Assembly (NCBI GenBank): GCA_032718475.1 | Contig: JAUCBJ010004475.1 | Span: 1 to 39,126 of the forward strand | Origin: Nemertoderma westbladi | Taxonomy: Eukaryota; Xenacoelomorpha; Nemertodermatida; Nemertodermatidae | Direction of reading: 5' to 3' | Length of the DNA stretch: 39,126 nucleotides | In this document: piece by piece, positions 28,510 to 37,823 of the stretch | How positions within the stretch are numbered: position 1 is the stretch's first letter | Layout: every line of letters begins with the position of its first letter | Translations under genes and position numbers: made by a program | The notes under the pieces: generated by a model | The model's database searches: none | What the model saw: only the letters and a program-made list of their open reading frames with translations | Told to the model about the DNA's origin: nothing

Positions 28510-30711
28510 ATGTGTATCAATGCCCAGATTAATAACTTGTTGGTCACACAAGGCCCCAGGTTAGTTACAATAATTGATTGGAATTTTATAATGGCAAAGG
28601 TTGATCGGATGGAATGCGAAGAAATTTACTTAAAAACTATGAAATCGGTGCCTGACTTAGAAGAAGTAGAGGAACAAGAACCTATCGATGTTTCGTCAGT
28701 GGAAACTAGTTTTTATTCGTGCTATACATCAGTGCTAAAACCCCGTCTTTCATCCAGAAAATCACATCTCACCAAAATAAAATCTACAGAAGATACGTTC
28801 GACCTAGGTATAAAAACTGGTCAATTTATGAAAGATGAGGACCGTAGCATCTTTGGATTCGCAAAGAATAAGGATTCATTTTATAAAATGAAAAAGTGGA
28901 ATCCAGCGGTAGACACAATGGAATCGATCTGGGATTCTAAGTTGCAATATATACTAAGTTGCATAGGATTTGTTGTCGGAATGGGAAACATTTTGTACTT
29001 TCCAAAGATGATGGTGGAAAATGGCGGTGGAGTATTTCTCATACCTTATTTAATTTTACTTGTTATTGTGGGTCTACCAGTGCTAACATTTGAGTTAGGT
29101 ATTGGACAACTCACGAGACAAGGACCATGGAATGTGTATGAAACATTGCATCCAAGGTTAGCTGGAATTGGTATTTCCCAAGTAATTCTTTGCAGTTTCC
29201 TTGTTATTTCCTATTCTCTCAATATATCCTATTGTGTATATTATTCAGCCATGTCATTTAGAGAAACCTTGCCATGGAGTTCATGTAACTATACAAGGGG
29301 AGGATACTCTTCAATTTTTCAGTTCAAAAATCAAACGTGTCAAGAAGTTGGTGCGGGAAGTTTTTTTTGGTACAATGAGACTTTAGGCTTACCAAAAAAT
29401 GTCCATGAGAAACGAGAATTTAATTACCCCATCGTTATAGCAACTGTTATAACTTGGTTAATGGTCGTTACTAGTCAGACACATGGAGCTATGGGGTCTA
29501 CCAGGGTTGTGTATTTCACAGCTACAATTCCTTATCTCACCATGTTTTGCTTACTTATATTATCGGTTAAATTGTCAGGAAGTTATGAAGGGTTGAAATA
29601 TGCTTTCGCGCCTGGAAATTTAGAAGAGATATTCTCATTAAAAGTGTGGAAAGCTGCGGGAGTGCAAGTAGCATTCACACTGGGACTCGGGCTTGGTTTT
29701 CATACATTGATGGGTGCAACGCAACCTAGACAGAATAATTTTTTTCGAGATGCTATTTTATTATGTGGTGTTGATCTGTTAACTTCAATAATGGCTTCTG
29801 TAGTTGTATTTAGTATGGCTGGACATTATGCTTACAAAGAGAAATGTTCCGAAATACCAGAAGCAGATGATCGTTACAGTGATTGCATTAAAGGCGCTCT
29901 TGAAAATATGAGTGACCTAAATGGACCTACTTTGGCTTTTGTTACAATGACTAGGGTCATTTTAGAAATAAGTCCGGATCATGCTTCATCGTGGTCACTT
30001 CTTCTGTTTTTAACATTGATATTATTAGGAATTGATTCAATGTTTGGATTTATTCAAAGTATTATAAATGCTCTCGAAGATCACAAGTTTACTCTAAGAA
30101 TTCCAGAGATCTGTCGTGTTTGTCTTATATGCCTTTTTCTTTTCCTTTTCAGTTTGATATTTACACTAAACATTGGGCTATTTATTAAAGAATTACTTGA
30201 CACAGTTATGGAAAATATTTGTATGATGTTAATTGGATGCTTTTCTTACACATCAATTATATATAGCATTGGTATGGAAAAAATTCTAAGCGATTTTGAG
30301 ACGATGGTTGGATTTAAACAAAATATCTTTATATCGTTCTGTATGGTTTACCTTACTGTGCCTGTTTATATTATTATTGCAACAATATGTATAGTTGACA
30401 CTATAGAGCAAGGTACCACATATAGATGCTTCAAACCTGAGACAGAAAACGTTGGCCAATGTAATAATGAGACTGATAATATATGTATTATATTTGTAAT
30501 GGTGGTTACATTTACTCTCATCTGGATTCCATTACTTGCAGTCATTGAAACTTTCACTCATCAATGTTGTGTTCTCAGACATCGACAGAAATACTTCCCG
30601 CGACGGTCTCTAAGGGAGTACCATGGATTAGAACCACAAACAGAATTCAGTTATTTGGAAAGGAAATTGTTTCGTTTGTCTGCGATTGACGATCCCAAAA
30701 CGCTGTCGTGA
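28510..30711 (+). CDS. SLC6 family sodium-dependent neurotransmitter/amino-acid transporter, divergent, single exon
   Basis: Twelve-helix plasma-membrane symporter of the LeuT fold; SLC6 members import amino acids, amines or osmolytes with Na+ and usually Cl-. The open frame is 733 codons. The ATG at 28591 (A at -3, G at +4; 706 aa) is a better start than that at 28510. A long polar N-terminus precedes TM1 (SCIGFVVGMGNILYFPKMM, then NGGG at 171-174). EL2 has the Cys pair C259/C276 and sequons N260, N274, N289. TM6 reads FTLGLGLGFHTLMGATQ and TM8 LGIDSMFGFIQSII. At the position of the conserved TM1 gate arginine (WRFPY in most members) there is Tyr163 (ILYFPK). Length fits the family. No stop interrupts it, so it is probably functional, though the substrate cannot be predicted. 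Absence of introns suggests an old retrogene or an intron-poor lineage; no poly(A) tract or flanking repeats were seen. An unspliced last large exon is possible. Confidence 0.9.
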   Translation: MCINAQINNLLVTQGPRLVTIIDWNFIMAKVDRMECEEIYLKTMKSVPDLEEVEEQEPIDVSSVETSFYSCYTSVLKPRLSSRKSHLTKIKSTEDTFDLGIKTGQFMKDEDRSIFGFAKNKDSFYKMKKWNPAVDTMESIWDSKLQYILSCIGFVVGMGNILYFPKMMVENGGGVFLIPYLILLVIVGLPVLTFELGIGQLTRQGPWNVYETLHPRLAGIGISQVILCSFLVISYSLNISYCVYYSAMSFRETLPWSSCNYTRGGYSSIFQFKNQTCQEVGAGSFFWYNETLGLPKNVHEKREFNYPIVIATVITWLMVVTSQTHGAMGSTRVVYFTATIPYLTMFCLLILSVKLSGSYEGLKYAFAPGNLEEIFSLKVWKAAGVQVAFTLGLGLGFHTLMGATQPRQNNFFRDAILLCGVDLLTSIMASVVVFSMAGHYAYKEKCSEIPEADDRYSDCIKGALENMSDLNGPTLAFVTMTRVILEISPDHASSWSLLLFLTLILLGIDSMFGFIQSIINALEDHKFTLRIPEICRVCLICLFLFLFSLIFTLNIGLFIKELLDTVMENICMMLIGCFSYTSIIYSIGMEKILSDFETMVGFKQNIFISFCMVYLTVPVYIIIATICIVDTIEQGTTYRCFKPETENVGQCNNETDNICIIFVMVVTFTLIWIPLLAVIETFTHQCCVLRHRQKYFPRRSLREYHGLEPQTEFSYLERKLFRLSAIDDPKTLS

Positions 30712-30774
30712 AATTCATAATGGAGATGAAATACAATGATATGTGACTTTTTAGACTTTCAGTTGCAAAATATA

Positions 30775-30780
30775 ATTAAA
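30775..30780 (+). promoter_or_regulatory. Possible polyadenylation signal ATTAAA for the SLC6 gene
   Basis: The common AATAAA variant, 64 bases after the stop codon and upstream of the LINE A tail at 30871. Confidence 0.4.
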
Positions 30781-30909
30781 CTTGTTAAATAATCAAATAG
30801 GAAAGTCACTGTAACTTTAATAGTATTGTACGTTACATTGTCATTGACGCATATTTAAGTAAATATACAACTACTACTATGATCGGCATGCTGCATTGCA
30901 GCTGCATTT

Positions 30910-32329
30910 TTAAGAATGCTGTGCCGGCTTGTCAACAAAATTGCACCGCCACAACTCCCTATCACCCATGACATTTGCTAGATCATCCGCATCTTTAAGG
31001 CCAGTGTCCTTTAAGATGCGTCTCAAGAAAGTCATGGGCTGTCCACCATGCTTATTCACTCCATGAGGCTGCCAAAGTACAAGATTATGCACTGGCTGGT
31101 CCTCACGGCGAAAGCAATGTCCTGCAAAGCGGAGGCGATTTTGTTCTAGTGTCAAGCTTGGGGGAACCAATGAGACACCTCCAATGCTATATAGTGTCTG
31201 GTTGGAGATGTGTGCATTGTACTTGACACACTGAACCCGGCGTAGCATTCTTGTGAATGTGCCATCCAGAGATTTGGTGTCTTCAGCAGTTAGAGCCCAG
31301 CATGGAGTCCCGTAGAGGAGTACTGGAACTACTGCTGCTCTAAATAATCGGACCTTAAGTTTCTGATTAATTCTCGGTGACTTCCAAATCCTGGAAAGAC
31401 TATTCAAGGCTGCCCATGCCTTTCCCTTACGTATTCGAAGGTCCTCACCTGACTTCCGGATCCATGATCCCAGGTAACAGAAGTCGTCCACATGCTCAAG
31501 CATACCATCCTTTGAGCTTATGCTCATCCGATCAGAGACTTGCTGAGGACTTTCAAAGTTAACTGTCAGAATTTTGGTCTTTCTGGAGTTAATAAAAAGA
31601 CCAACACTAGAAGCAGCATTGTTCTAATGAGCTGAGGAGCCGTTGGGCTCCTTCTAGTGATTCTGAGAGTACTCCTAAGTCATCAGCAAAGTCTAGATCA
31701 GTTAGGTACCGGTACTTGGCAGGATTTCCTCGACTTCTGGAGCCAGTTGGTGGAGTTATCATCACCCCATCATCATTATAATGATCTAAGGACATGCGTA
31801 GAACATAGTCAACCACAATAATGAACAAGAATTGTGCAAGTGTGTCTCCTTGGAGGACGCCCCATAACACTTCAAATGGTTCTGTGTCACCGTCAACAGT
31901 AGACACAAATGTTGTCGAACCATCGTATACTGATCTGATTGCTGCAATAATTTCATCAGGAATCCCATATAATGAAAGTATGCTGAACATACGTGAGCGA
32001 GAGACTGAATCAAAGGCCTTGAAGAAGTCAACAAAGATAACAGCCAGATGCCTGTCTTTCTTTTTTGATAACTCTTCAATTATCCTTCTAAGTGCCAAAA
32101 TGGGCTCCATGGTCCCACGACCTTTACGGAACCCATTCTGATTTCCACGGAGCAGTCTCTCAATGGGATCCCTGATGCGATTTAATAGAATCCTATTGTA
32201 TAGCTTTGCAGCAATCGAGATCAATGAGATTCCCCGAAAAGAACCATAGAGTGTTAGGTTGCCCTTCTTGGGAACTGGCACCAACTTATTTGTTTTCATT
32301 TCTTGTGGGACTCTTGTTGTTCGGTACAT
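30910..32329 (-). pseudogene. LINE A reverse transcriptase, two frames
   Basis: Reverse-strand frames 32329-31607 and 31527-30910 hold, in order, LVPVPKKGNL, GISLISIAAKLYNR, NGFRKGRGTMEPI, VIFVDFFKAFDSV (catalytic Asp), GVLQGDTLAQFLF, LTDLDFADDLGVLSE (FADD catalytic pair), then GSWIRKSGEDLRIRKGKAW and LRRVQCVKYNAHISNQTLYS. One extra A near 31620 (GAACAATGC versus GAACATGC in the 5113 copy) shifts the frame after LLSSLE. The RT type with FADD and QGDTLAP is shared with LINE B. A short microsatellite tail instead of poly(A) fits RTE- or CR1-like LINEs; clade unproved. Nearly intact but inactive. Confidence 0.9.
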
Positions 32330-32729
32330 GTCTACTATGATGGGATAGATGAGCTTTAAACATTCAGGTATTTTAAAGACCTCAGGGGGAACACCATCTA
32401 CAATTAGTCTTAATGCTCTTTGCAGCAGCCTTCACTTCTGCAAAGGAGATATCGCCAATGGGAATATCTGGGAGTACAGACTCAGACACTTTTACTTCTA
32501 TAAAGTTATCAGGCAATACCCTGTCATTATTGAGGAGCTTTTCAAAGTGGGCTTTCCAACCATTGAGGCGATCGGCTGATGATTCAGCCTTAACCTTGGT
32601 GGTTGGTTGGCTTTTCCGCCCAGTAAGCAGATTGATCGATTTCCATGCCTGGGATGATTGCCTGCTGTCGTCAGCATCATTGATGGCATCAACCTGTTGG
32701 TTTATTAGCTCCTGTAGATTAGCAGAGTA
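32330..32729 (-). pseudogene. LINE A endonuclease-RT linker
   Basis: The reverse strand continues after an in-frame TAG (SLNR*YSANLQELINQQ) with LNGWKAHFEKLLNNDRVLPD and IGDISFAEVKAAAKSIKT. A one-base shift near 32400 precedes VDGVPPEVFK. Together with the shift near 31620, three small lesions separate this copy from an open ORF. Confidence 0.8.
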
Positions 32730-33866
32730 CTACCTGTTCAGGGACCTAGATGCAGCCTTAACTGCATTCTTGGCCGCTGTAGTCTGTTTGAGTCGGGACT
32801 CTTTCTGCGCTTTATGAAGGTCATTTCGGCACTTCTGAATTTTGTTGTCAGTCCAGGGGGCCCTTTTCCTGTTTCGAGGGTATACAGGAACTATTTCTGC
32901 AGCTTCTAACTTAACTGCTTCTGTAAAGGCAGTATAGCCCTCACAGTGATCTGCCGCCTCAGAGGCAAGAGCCTCATACCTGTTGCTCAGCTGTAGTGTG
33001 AATCTGGATCTCACACTTGGCTGTTGCAACAGAGAGCACCAGTCATGCCGCGGCAAGGCAGATTTCGTTGTTCTGCTAGCACGCAGACTAAGTCTTACCT
33101 TGGCCACAATAAGGCGGTGATCACTGGAGAAGGGTCGAAGTGTAAATGCATTGCAGTCTTGTATAGAGCTCCTGTATTTCCTACGAAACAGAATATGGTC
33201 TATCTGGGACTTGTGACCACTGGGTCCACTATGAGTCCATAGCTTTCCAGTTCGCTTCTTGAACTGGGTTCCAGCCGAAAACAATCCATTTCCAGAGATA
33301 AAATCCTGAAGATGGACAGAATTTCGGTTAACACTATTGCTATAGACCCAGGGCGATCTAGGTGATTGATGCAGACTTGCATTAAAGTCTCCCAGGAATG
33401 TTAAGAATGCATGCTGATCCACTCCATCAGTAGCTGCTTGTAGATTGTGGTAGAAATTTTCCACCTCTTCTACAGTGGCAACACTAGTTGGAGAGTAGCA
33501 CACAATCAGAACCACCTTAGGAAACTTCTTAGCCAGTCTTCCAGAACATGAGAAGTGGCAACGGATGATGCGGTTAGAGATTTGGTCTATTTTGTCCAAT
33601 GCTGCATGTGCAGTTGGATTCATCAATAGACCAATTCCACCATTGCCACTATCATCTGCTGACGCGAGGGCGAGTCGCCAACTGCCCCCCATGTCCTTAA
33701 TCAGAACCTCATCAGTCTGTCCAGTCTGCATTCGGTGCTCTTGAACACCCACTGCGCTAAGAGAAAGCTTATCTGCCAAGGCAGTCAGCTCACCTTGTCG
33801 CATTGGGAACCCGAGTGTTAGGGTGTTTACTGAGGCTAGTCTTGTGACTTGCCTCAGATTCACCAA
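32730..33866 (-). pseudogene. LINE A apurinic-type endonuclease domain (378 codons open)
   Basis: The APE-type endonuclease nicks target DNA to prime reverse transcription. Motifs in order: LASVNTLTLGFPMRQGE (opening strand, usually LATWNVRTL), VGVQEHRM (QEH with catalytic Glu), GGIGLLMNP, VVLIVCYSPT, FLTFLGDFNASL (GDFN), SQIDHILFRR, and RPFSSDHRLIVAKVRLSL (SDHR catalytic His). All key residues look present. The frame ends at a TAG after AASRSLNR that interrupts the linker. Related in sequence to the LINE B endonuclease at 25691-26928. Confidence 0.9.
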
Positions 33867-34619
33867 TGGCTTTGTTGGTCGGGGTGGAACATGAGAGTAG
33901 CCTCCAACTCCAGAATCCCTCTCCCCATCACATCTGGCCTTCCTGGTGACCCAGGGTTTGGGCCAGAAAGGTCATCAGGAAAGGGACTCAAAGAATTGTT
34001 GGCTGCTCTCTCTCCAGTAGGGGGTGAGACCGTCAGCCGGTCAGGAGTTAACTGATGCCTGTGAGGCCGATTGTGTCCGGTAATTCCACTGGCCTCTAGT
34101 GGCCGGACCTCCGCATTGCTAATGTAATACATAGTGGGGGTTGGTGGGGTGCTTTTTTGCAGAGTCAGCTCTCGGGGCAAATACCACACCCTGGTTTGCC
34201 ATTCCACAGGGTGGGTGTCGCAATGGAGTCAGATATGAGGCCCATCACCCATATCTACTCTGGCGCACATGACCCACCATTGGCTGTTGCAGCTCATCTG
34301 CTGGGTCATGCCCTGTACCCTTGCTGCCAGGTGCAGGTCGCAGTGAAGTGCTCTCAGAGTGGACATGAGAACACTTTGCTCCTGACCAGCCATTGGTAGA
34401 TCACCATCTGCCTGGTCAGGCCATATACCCCTGTAGCCAAGTATATGGGTCCTTAATCCAGGACCAAGGGCGTCCTTATCCCAGAACGAAAGGGGTCCTA
34501 GTTACAGGACCAGATTTGCCCTAGTAAGAGGGTCTATGCAGCTACAGGTGGCACCTCCTTTATGCTGCATGGAGGTGGCAAGTTTTCTTGATCAATGACC
34601 TAGAATACCTGACCTGACG
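33860..34619 (-). other. LINE A 5' leader
   Basis: A Pro/Arg-rich 115-codon frame (34207-33860 reverse) overlaps the endonuclease start. It may be a small ORF1 remnant or untranslated leader; no RNA-binding motif is recognisable. The rest contains repeated GCTGTTGCAGC-like segments without a frame. Confidence 0.45.
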
Positions 34620-34656
34620 AATATACAAGCTGGCGATCGATGTCCGTAACACAGAT

Positions 34657-34889
34657 AGGGGGGGAAACTGGACGCAATAAAAATTCATCCCTCGCCAGGG
34701 GAAATTCGACGCAAATAATAGCTGATTATTCTCAAAAATAAAACTGTAACCTGTTCCATTGTGCTTAGTTTATTGTTTTTGTTAAAATAACGTGCCAGTG
34801 TAACCTGCTCCTTTCCCTAAATTGAGAATTTACCATTGAGGCGGGATATTAATTCGCCAAGTTGGGTTTTGCGTCCAGTTTCCCCCCCT
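34657..34889. mobile_element. 233-bp MITE with 21-bp perfect terminal inverted repeats
   Basis: AGGGGGGGAAACTGGACGCAA (34657-34677) is the exact complement of 34869-34889. The body contains one and a half diverged units of the 68-bp satellite on the opposite strand (GTAACCTGCTCCTTTCCC, TAGTTTATTGTTTTTGTTA). A target-site duplication is not evident. It begins 28 bases beyond the LINE A target-site duplication. Confidence 0.85.
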
Positions 34890-35285
34890 GTATCCCTTAA
34901 CAACGTCTGGAATCCCAATACAATTAATGTGTTGATAAATATGTTATAATAAAATACAATTAAAGTTATCCTACGCTGCAGGTGGCGATTGTGTTACTAA
35001 TACACTTTGATTCTGTATGTTTCTTCTTACCAAGGCGTCACAAACACTAAGAATAAATATAATAAAATATATTTTAAAAATCAAATTTTTATTCTTCAAC
35101 ACCAAACACAACACCACCCGTACATAATTACTATATAGTTAAAATGTTCTAGCGCCAGATGATGTAAGGAAGGAGCGTAAGGAACAAGGTGAATGACGCG
35201 GGGTGACCGAATAACGAGTATAATAATTACTTAAATCGAGTAATGAAGTGCGTCAATTAAAACATTAAATCAGTTTTTCGTTGCT
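34890..35285. other. Non-coding AT-rich stretch
   Basis: No gene or repeat recognised between the MITE and LTR E3. Confidence 0.35.
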
Positions 35286-35601
35286 TGTTACCGTAGGGAC
35301 CAAAGCTACAGGGTAATTTTAGCAATAAAGGAAGCGGCCCACAACAACACACAATAACAAACAACAAAACATAATAATGGTAGATTTGGTTGGTACCAAA
35401 TCTACCTTCCAAGCAAGGGAAACAATTTCAACATCTTAGGTGCAATATACTGTAGGTAATAATGTATAACATACCCATGTAACTACAGAGAAGGCCAGGT
35501 TTGGTAGCTGTACATTAATCAGCTGACACAAATGCTGAGCCAATCAGAGCCTCGGGTTGGAAAGGCCGGTAATGTGGATATTGAGTTTACCTTTATAGTA
35601 T

Positions 35602-35830
35602 ACTAGCAGGCAATACCCGAGGCATGTTACCCGGTATTTCCTGCTACCGGCATAGGTCTACTGGCGTACTGGTACCGGTATAGGCCTACTGACGTACCGG
35701 TACTTAGTACCGGTACCGAACGTGAATTAAACTTTTCGAAAAGTGGCCTATAACGACCGCTGGTTAAAGTTATACACACATGCCAAGTTCCAGCGCAATC
35801 CATCTGCCCGTTTTGGAGGAGTTCGAACAC

Positions 35831-35867
<37 letters not shown>

Positions 35868-36121
35868 CAGAATTTGATTTTTATAGGTATAGACTAGCAG
35901 GCAATACCCGAGGCATGTTACCCGGTATTTCCCGCTACCGGCATAGGCCTACTGGCGTACTGGTACCAGTATAGGCCTACTGACGTACCGGTACCCAGTA
36001 CCGGTACCGAACGTGAATTAAACTTTTCGAAAAGTGGCCTATAACAACTGCTGGTTAGAGTTATACACACATGCCAAGTTCCAGCGCAATCCCTCCACCC
36101 GTTTTGGAGGAGTTCGAACAC

Positions 36122-36156
<35 letters not shown>

Positions 36157-36189
36157 CAGACAGAATTTGATTTTATAGGTATAGATAAT
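35602..36189. repeat. Tandem pair of ~290-bp repeats
   Basis: Each unit runs from ACTAGCAGGCAATACCC, through CCGGTACC-rich sequence, TTCGAAAAGTGGCC and GGAGGAGTTCGAAC, to a (GA)n tract and GAATTTGATTTTTATAGG. The units are nearly identical and flanked by TATA-containing sequence. The origin may be a SINE-like or other short element duplicated in place. The short frames over them are incidental. Confidence 0.85.
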
Positions 36190-36245
36190 CTGATGCAACC
36201 TCATTATTAGCTGGTTGTGTGCGGGTAGTAGATAAGGTGTAGTAG

Positions 36246-36448
36246 CAAGGACTTCTAGAATATAGTATATATTCGAAATATAGTAGGAAATAATAGGAAT
36301 ATAATAATATAATAGGAAATTGAGAAGTTTACTTCTGTAAATTAAAGTAATTAGGCCTACACTGAATAGAAAAAACCAGCCTCTAATAAAATTAACACTG
36401 TATGTGAGCATCGCGTCCTGAATATATACTATGTTCTAGAAGTCCTTG
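36246..36448. mobile_element. 203-bp MITE with 29-bp terminal inverted repeats, P-like ends
   Basis: CAAGGACTTCTAGAATATAG... (36246-36274) pairs with 36420-36448 with one mismatch. It interrupts LTR E3 at GTGTAGTAG, whose uninterrupted form is seen at 8630 and 14565. The right flank (A)TAGTTG resembles the left TAGTAG, fitting a ~7-bp duplication. The outermost CAAGGAC is the same as in the P-like element at 12453-15133, so P-related mobilisation is likely. Confidence 0.8.
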
Positions 36449-36476
36449 ATAGTTGTGAACTTGTTTCTACCGGTCA

Positions 36477-36734
36477 GTTAGCAGCCATTAAGAATCAATT
36501 ATATAGTTATTATCCGACATCAGTACAATATTAAGTTATAGTTGACAGTCTATCATAATCAATGAACAATATACATATCATATAGTTTGCGGAAACAGCA
36601 AGCCTTTTATAACTGTATGAACCATCCATACCTGGCTGGCTGTGTAGACGCGCAAACTCATGCTTATAGTATGGCGCTCATTTATACAACTCCGATACCG
36701 TAACATTGCTGATACATAAAATAAATACGAATAT
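36477..36734. other. Short non-coding gap
   Basis: AT-rich, nothing recognised. It ends where BEL integrase similarity starts (RRRIKHLVKECMTC). Confidence 0.35.
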
Positions 36735-37755
36735 AACGAGAAGTAAGAAGAAGAAAAAATAAGGAGAAGAATAAAACATCTGGTTAAGGAATGCATGACG
36801 TGCGATAAGATCTGAAGGACCAGATTACACCAACGCATATCGGCACTACCAGTAGACAGATTCGTAAGTTATGAGCCTCCCTTTACATATATGGGAGTAG
36901 ACATGTTTGTACCCATTACTATAATCGTCCAACACCACACAGAAAAGCGGTACGGAATAATATTTGTTTGCAATAACAGTAGGGCAATCGCTATAGAATT
37001 AGCCATGGATGCGAGTACAACCGCATTCATCAATGTGCTTGAACTACAATGAGGAGAGGAGGAGTAGTTATAAAACTATACTCGGACAATGGAACGAATG
37101 AGATCAGAAAGAGAATTAAGGGAGGCAGCCAAAGAATATAACCACAAACATGTGGAATCTTTAGTAAGGAAACACAACATAGAGTGGTCGATGCAGACAA
37201 CATATGCACCACACACCACAGGATTTATAGATAGTAGTAGAAAGCATGAAATGAGATATGAAAGCGTTATTAGCAAACCACGTAGTAACAGAAGACATCC
37301 TAAGGGCGGAATTAGCTAAATGCGAAGGAATAATAAACAGTCGACCATTGTGTCCAGTAAATGATGACCCGGAATCGTTAGAAGCATTGACACCAGCGCA
37401 TATATTATGCGAAAGACCAGCACAAATACTAATAGATGATGAGGACAAGGATGACTACCTTTCCAAACAGACGTGGAAAGAAGTCAATGCAATAGCGACG
37501 GAGTTCTGGGAAAGGTGGATAAGGGATTATCTACCCACACTTCATGGTAGAAAAAAGTGGTGAGAGGAGCAGAAGGACTTAAAGGAAGGCGACCTCATAA
37601 TGGTCACAGACGACACAATTGCGACCAATCACTGGAGGTTAGCAAGAGTGGTGACATGCCACTCAGGTAAAGACAGACATATTCAGACTCTAGAGTTCCG
37701 AATCGGTGGCAAGATTGGTGAGAAGAAGATAAAGACATATATACGAGGCCAATAA
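36735..37755 (+). pseudogene. BEL/Pao retrotransposon integrase and pol C-terminus, broken
   Basis: The integrase would insert BEL cDNA into the genome. Reading through several frames: CMTC zinc pair; ALPVDRFVSYEPPFTYMGVD with the first catalytic Asp; CNNSRAIAIELAMDASTTAF; VIKLYSDNGTNE (second Asp); a VESMK segment aligned with the WER region of the catalytic Glu; then an open frame 37258-37563 (NSRPLCPVNDDPESLEALTP, FWERWIRDYLPTLHGRKKW), a TGA at 37561, and the DUF5641-like tail WRLARVVTCHSGKD to a stop at 37753-37755. At least four stops or frameshifts. No protease, RT or RNase H of this element is seen in the window. The NSRPL / LTPxHxL / FW.RW..(D/E)YLP pattern is diagnostic of BEL/Pao. 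Confidence 0.88.
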
Positions 37756-37823
37756 CCAACTGTTGTTTGGTGGATGATTCGGCATAAATTGATATCATCC
37801 AATAAACTTGTTGGACTAGGGGG

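Larger units (their letters stand above)
30871..34619 (-). mobile_element. LINE family A, full-length copy with 9-bp target-site duplication
   Basis: Flanked by AATATACAA at 30862-30870 and 34620-34628. The reverse strand runs from a ~400-base leader through endonuclease and RT to the conserved 3' end (TGCAGCTGCA) and a (TAG)n tail. Length is 3749 bases. The tail lies 160 bases downstream of the SLC6 stop, in convergent orientation. It serves as reference for the truncated copies at 5113, 3203 and 26536. Confidence 0.93.
35286..36476 (+). mobile_element. LTR type 'E3', right copy, with two kinds of insert
   Basis: TGTTACCGTAG ... CTACCGGTCA, matching 7308-7612 plus 8576-8660. It contains GAGCCAATCAGAGC (CCAAT) at ~35537 and TTTATAG near 35592 as promoter-like signals. 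Split by a tandem 290-bp pair (35602-36189) and a MITE (36246-36448). Flanks GTTGC / GTTAG are similar but not identical, so a solo LTR is possible. Confidence 0.6.

Noticed and set aside
28558-28590. CAGGTTAGT as a splice donor inside the SLC6 frame
   Set aside because: It matches the donor consensus, but no acceptor is needed because the frame is open throughout; it is more likely 5' UTR if translation starts at 28591.
36061-36838. Hydrophobic reverse frames (36061-36411, 36578-36838)
   Set aside because: They overlie GA microsatellite, a MITE and the start of the BEL integrase on the other strand; AT-rich frames look hydrophobic by composition.
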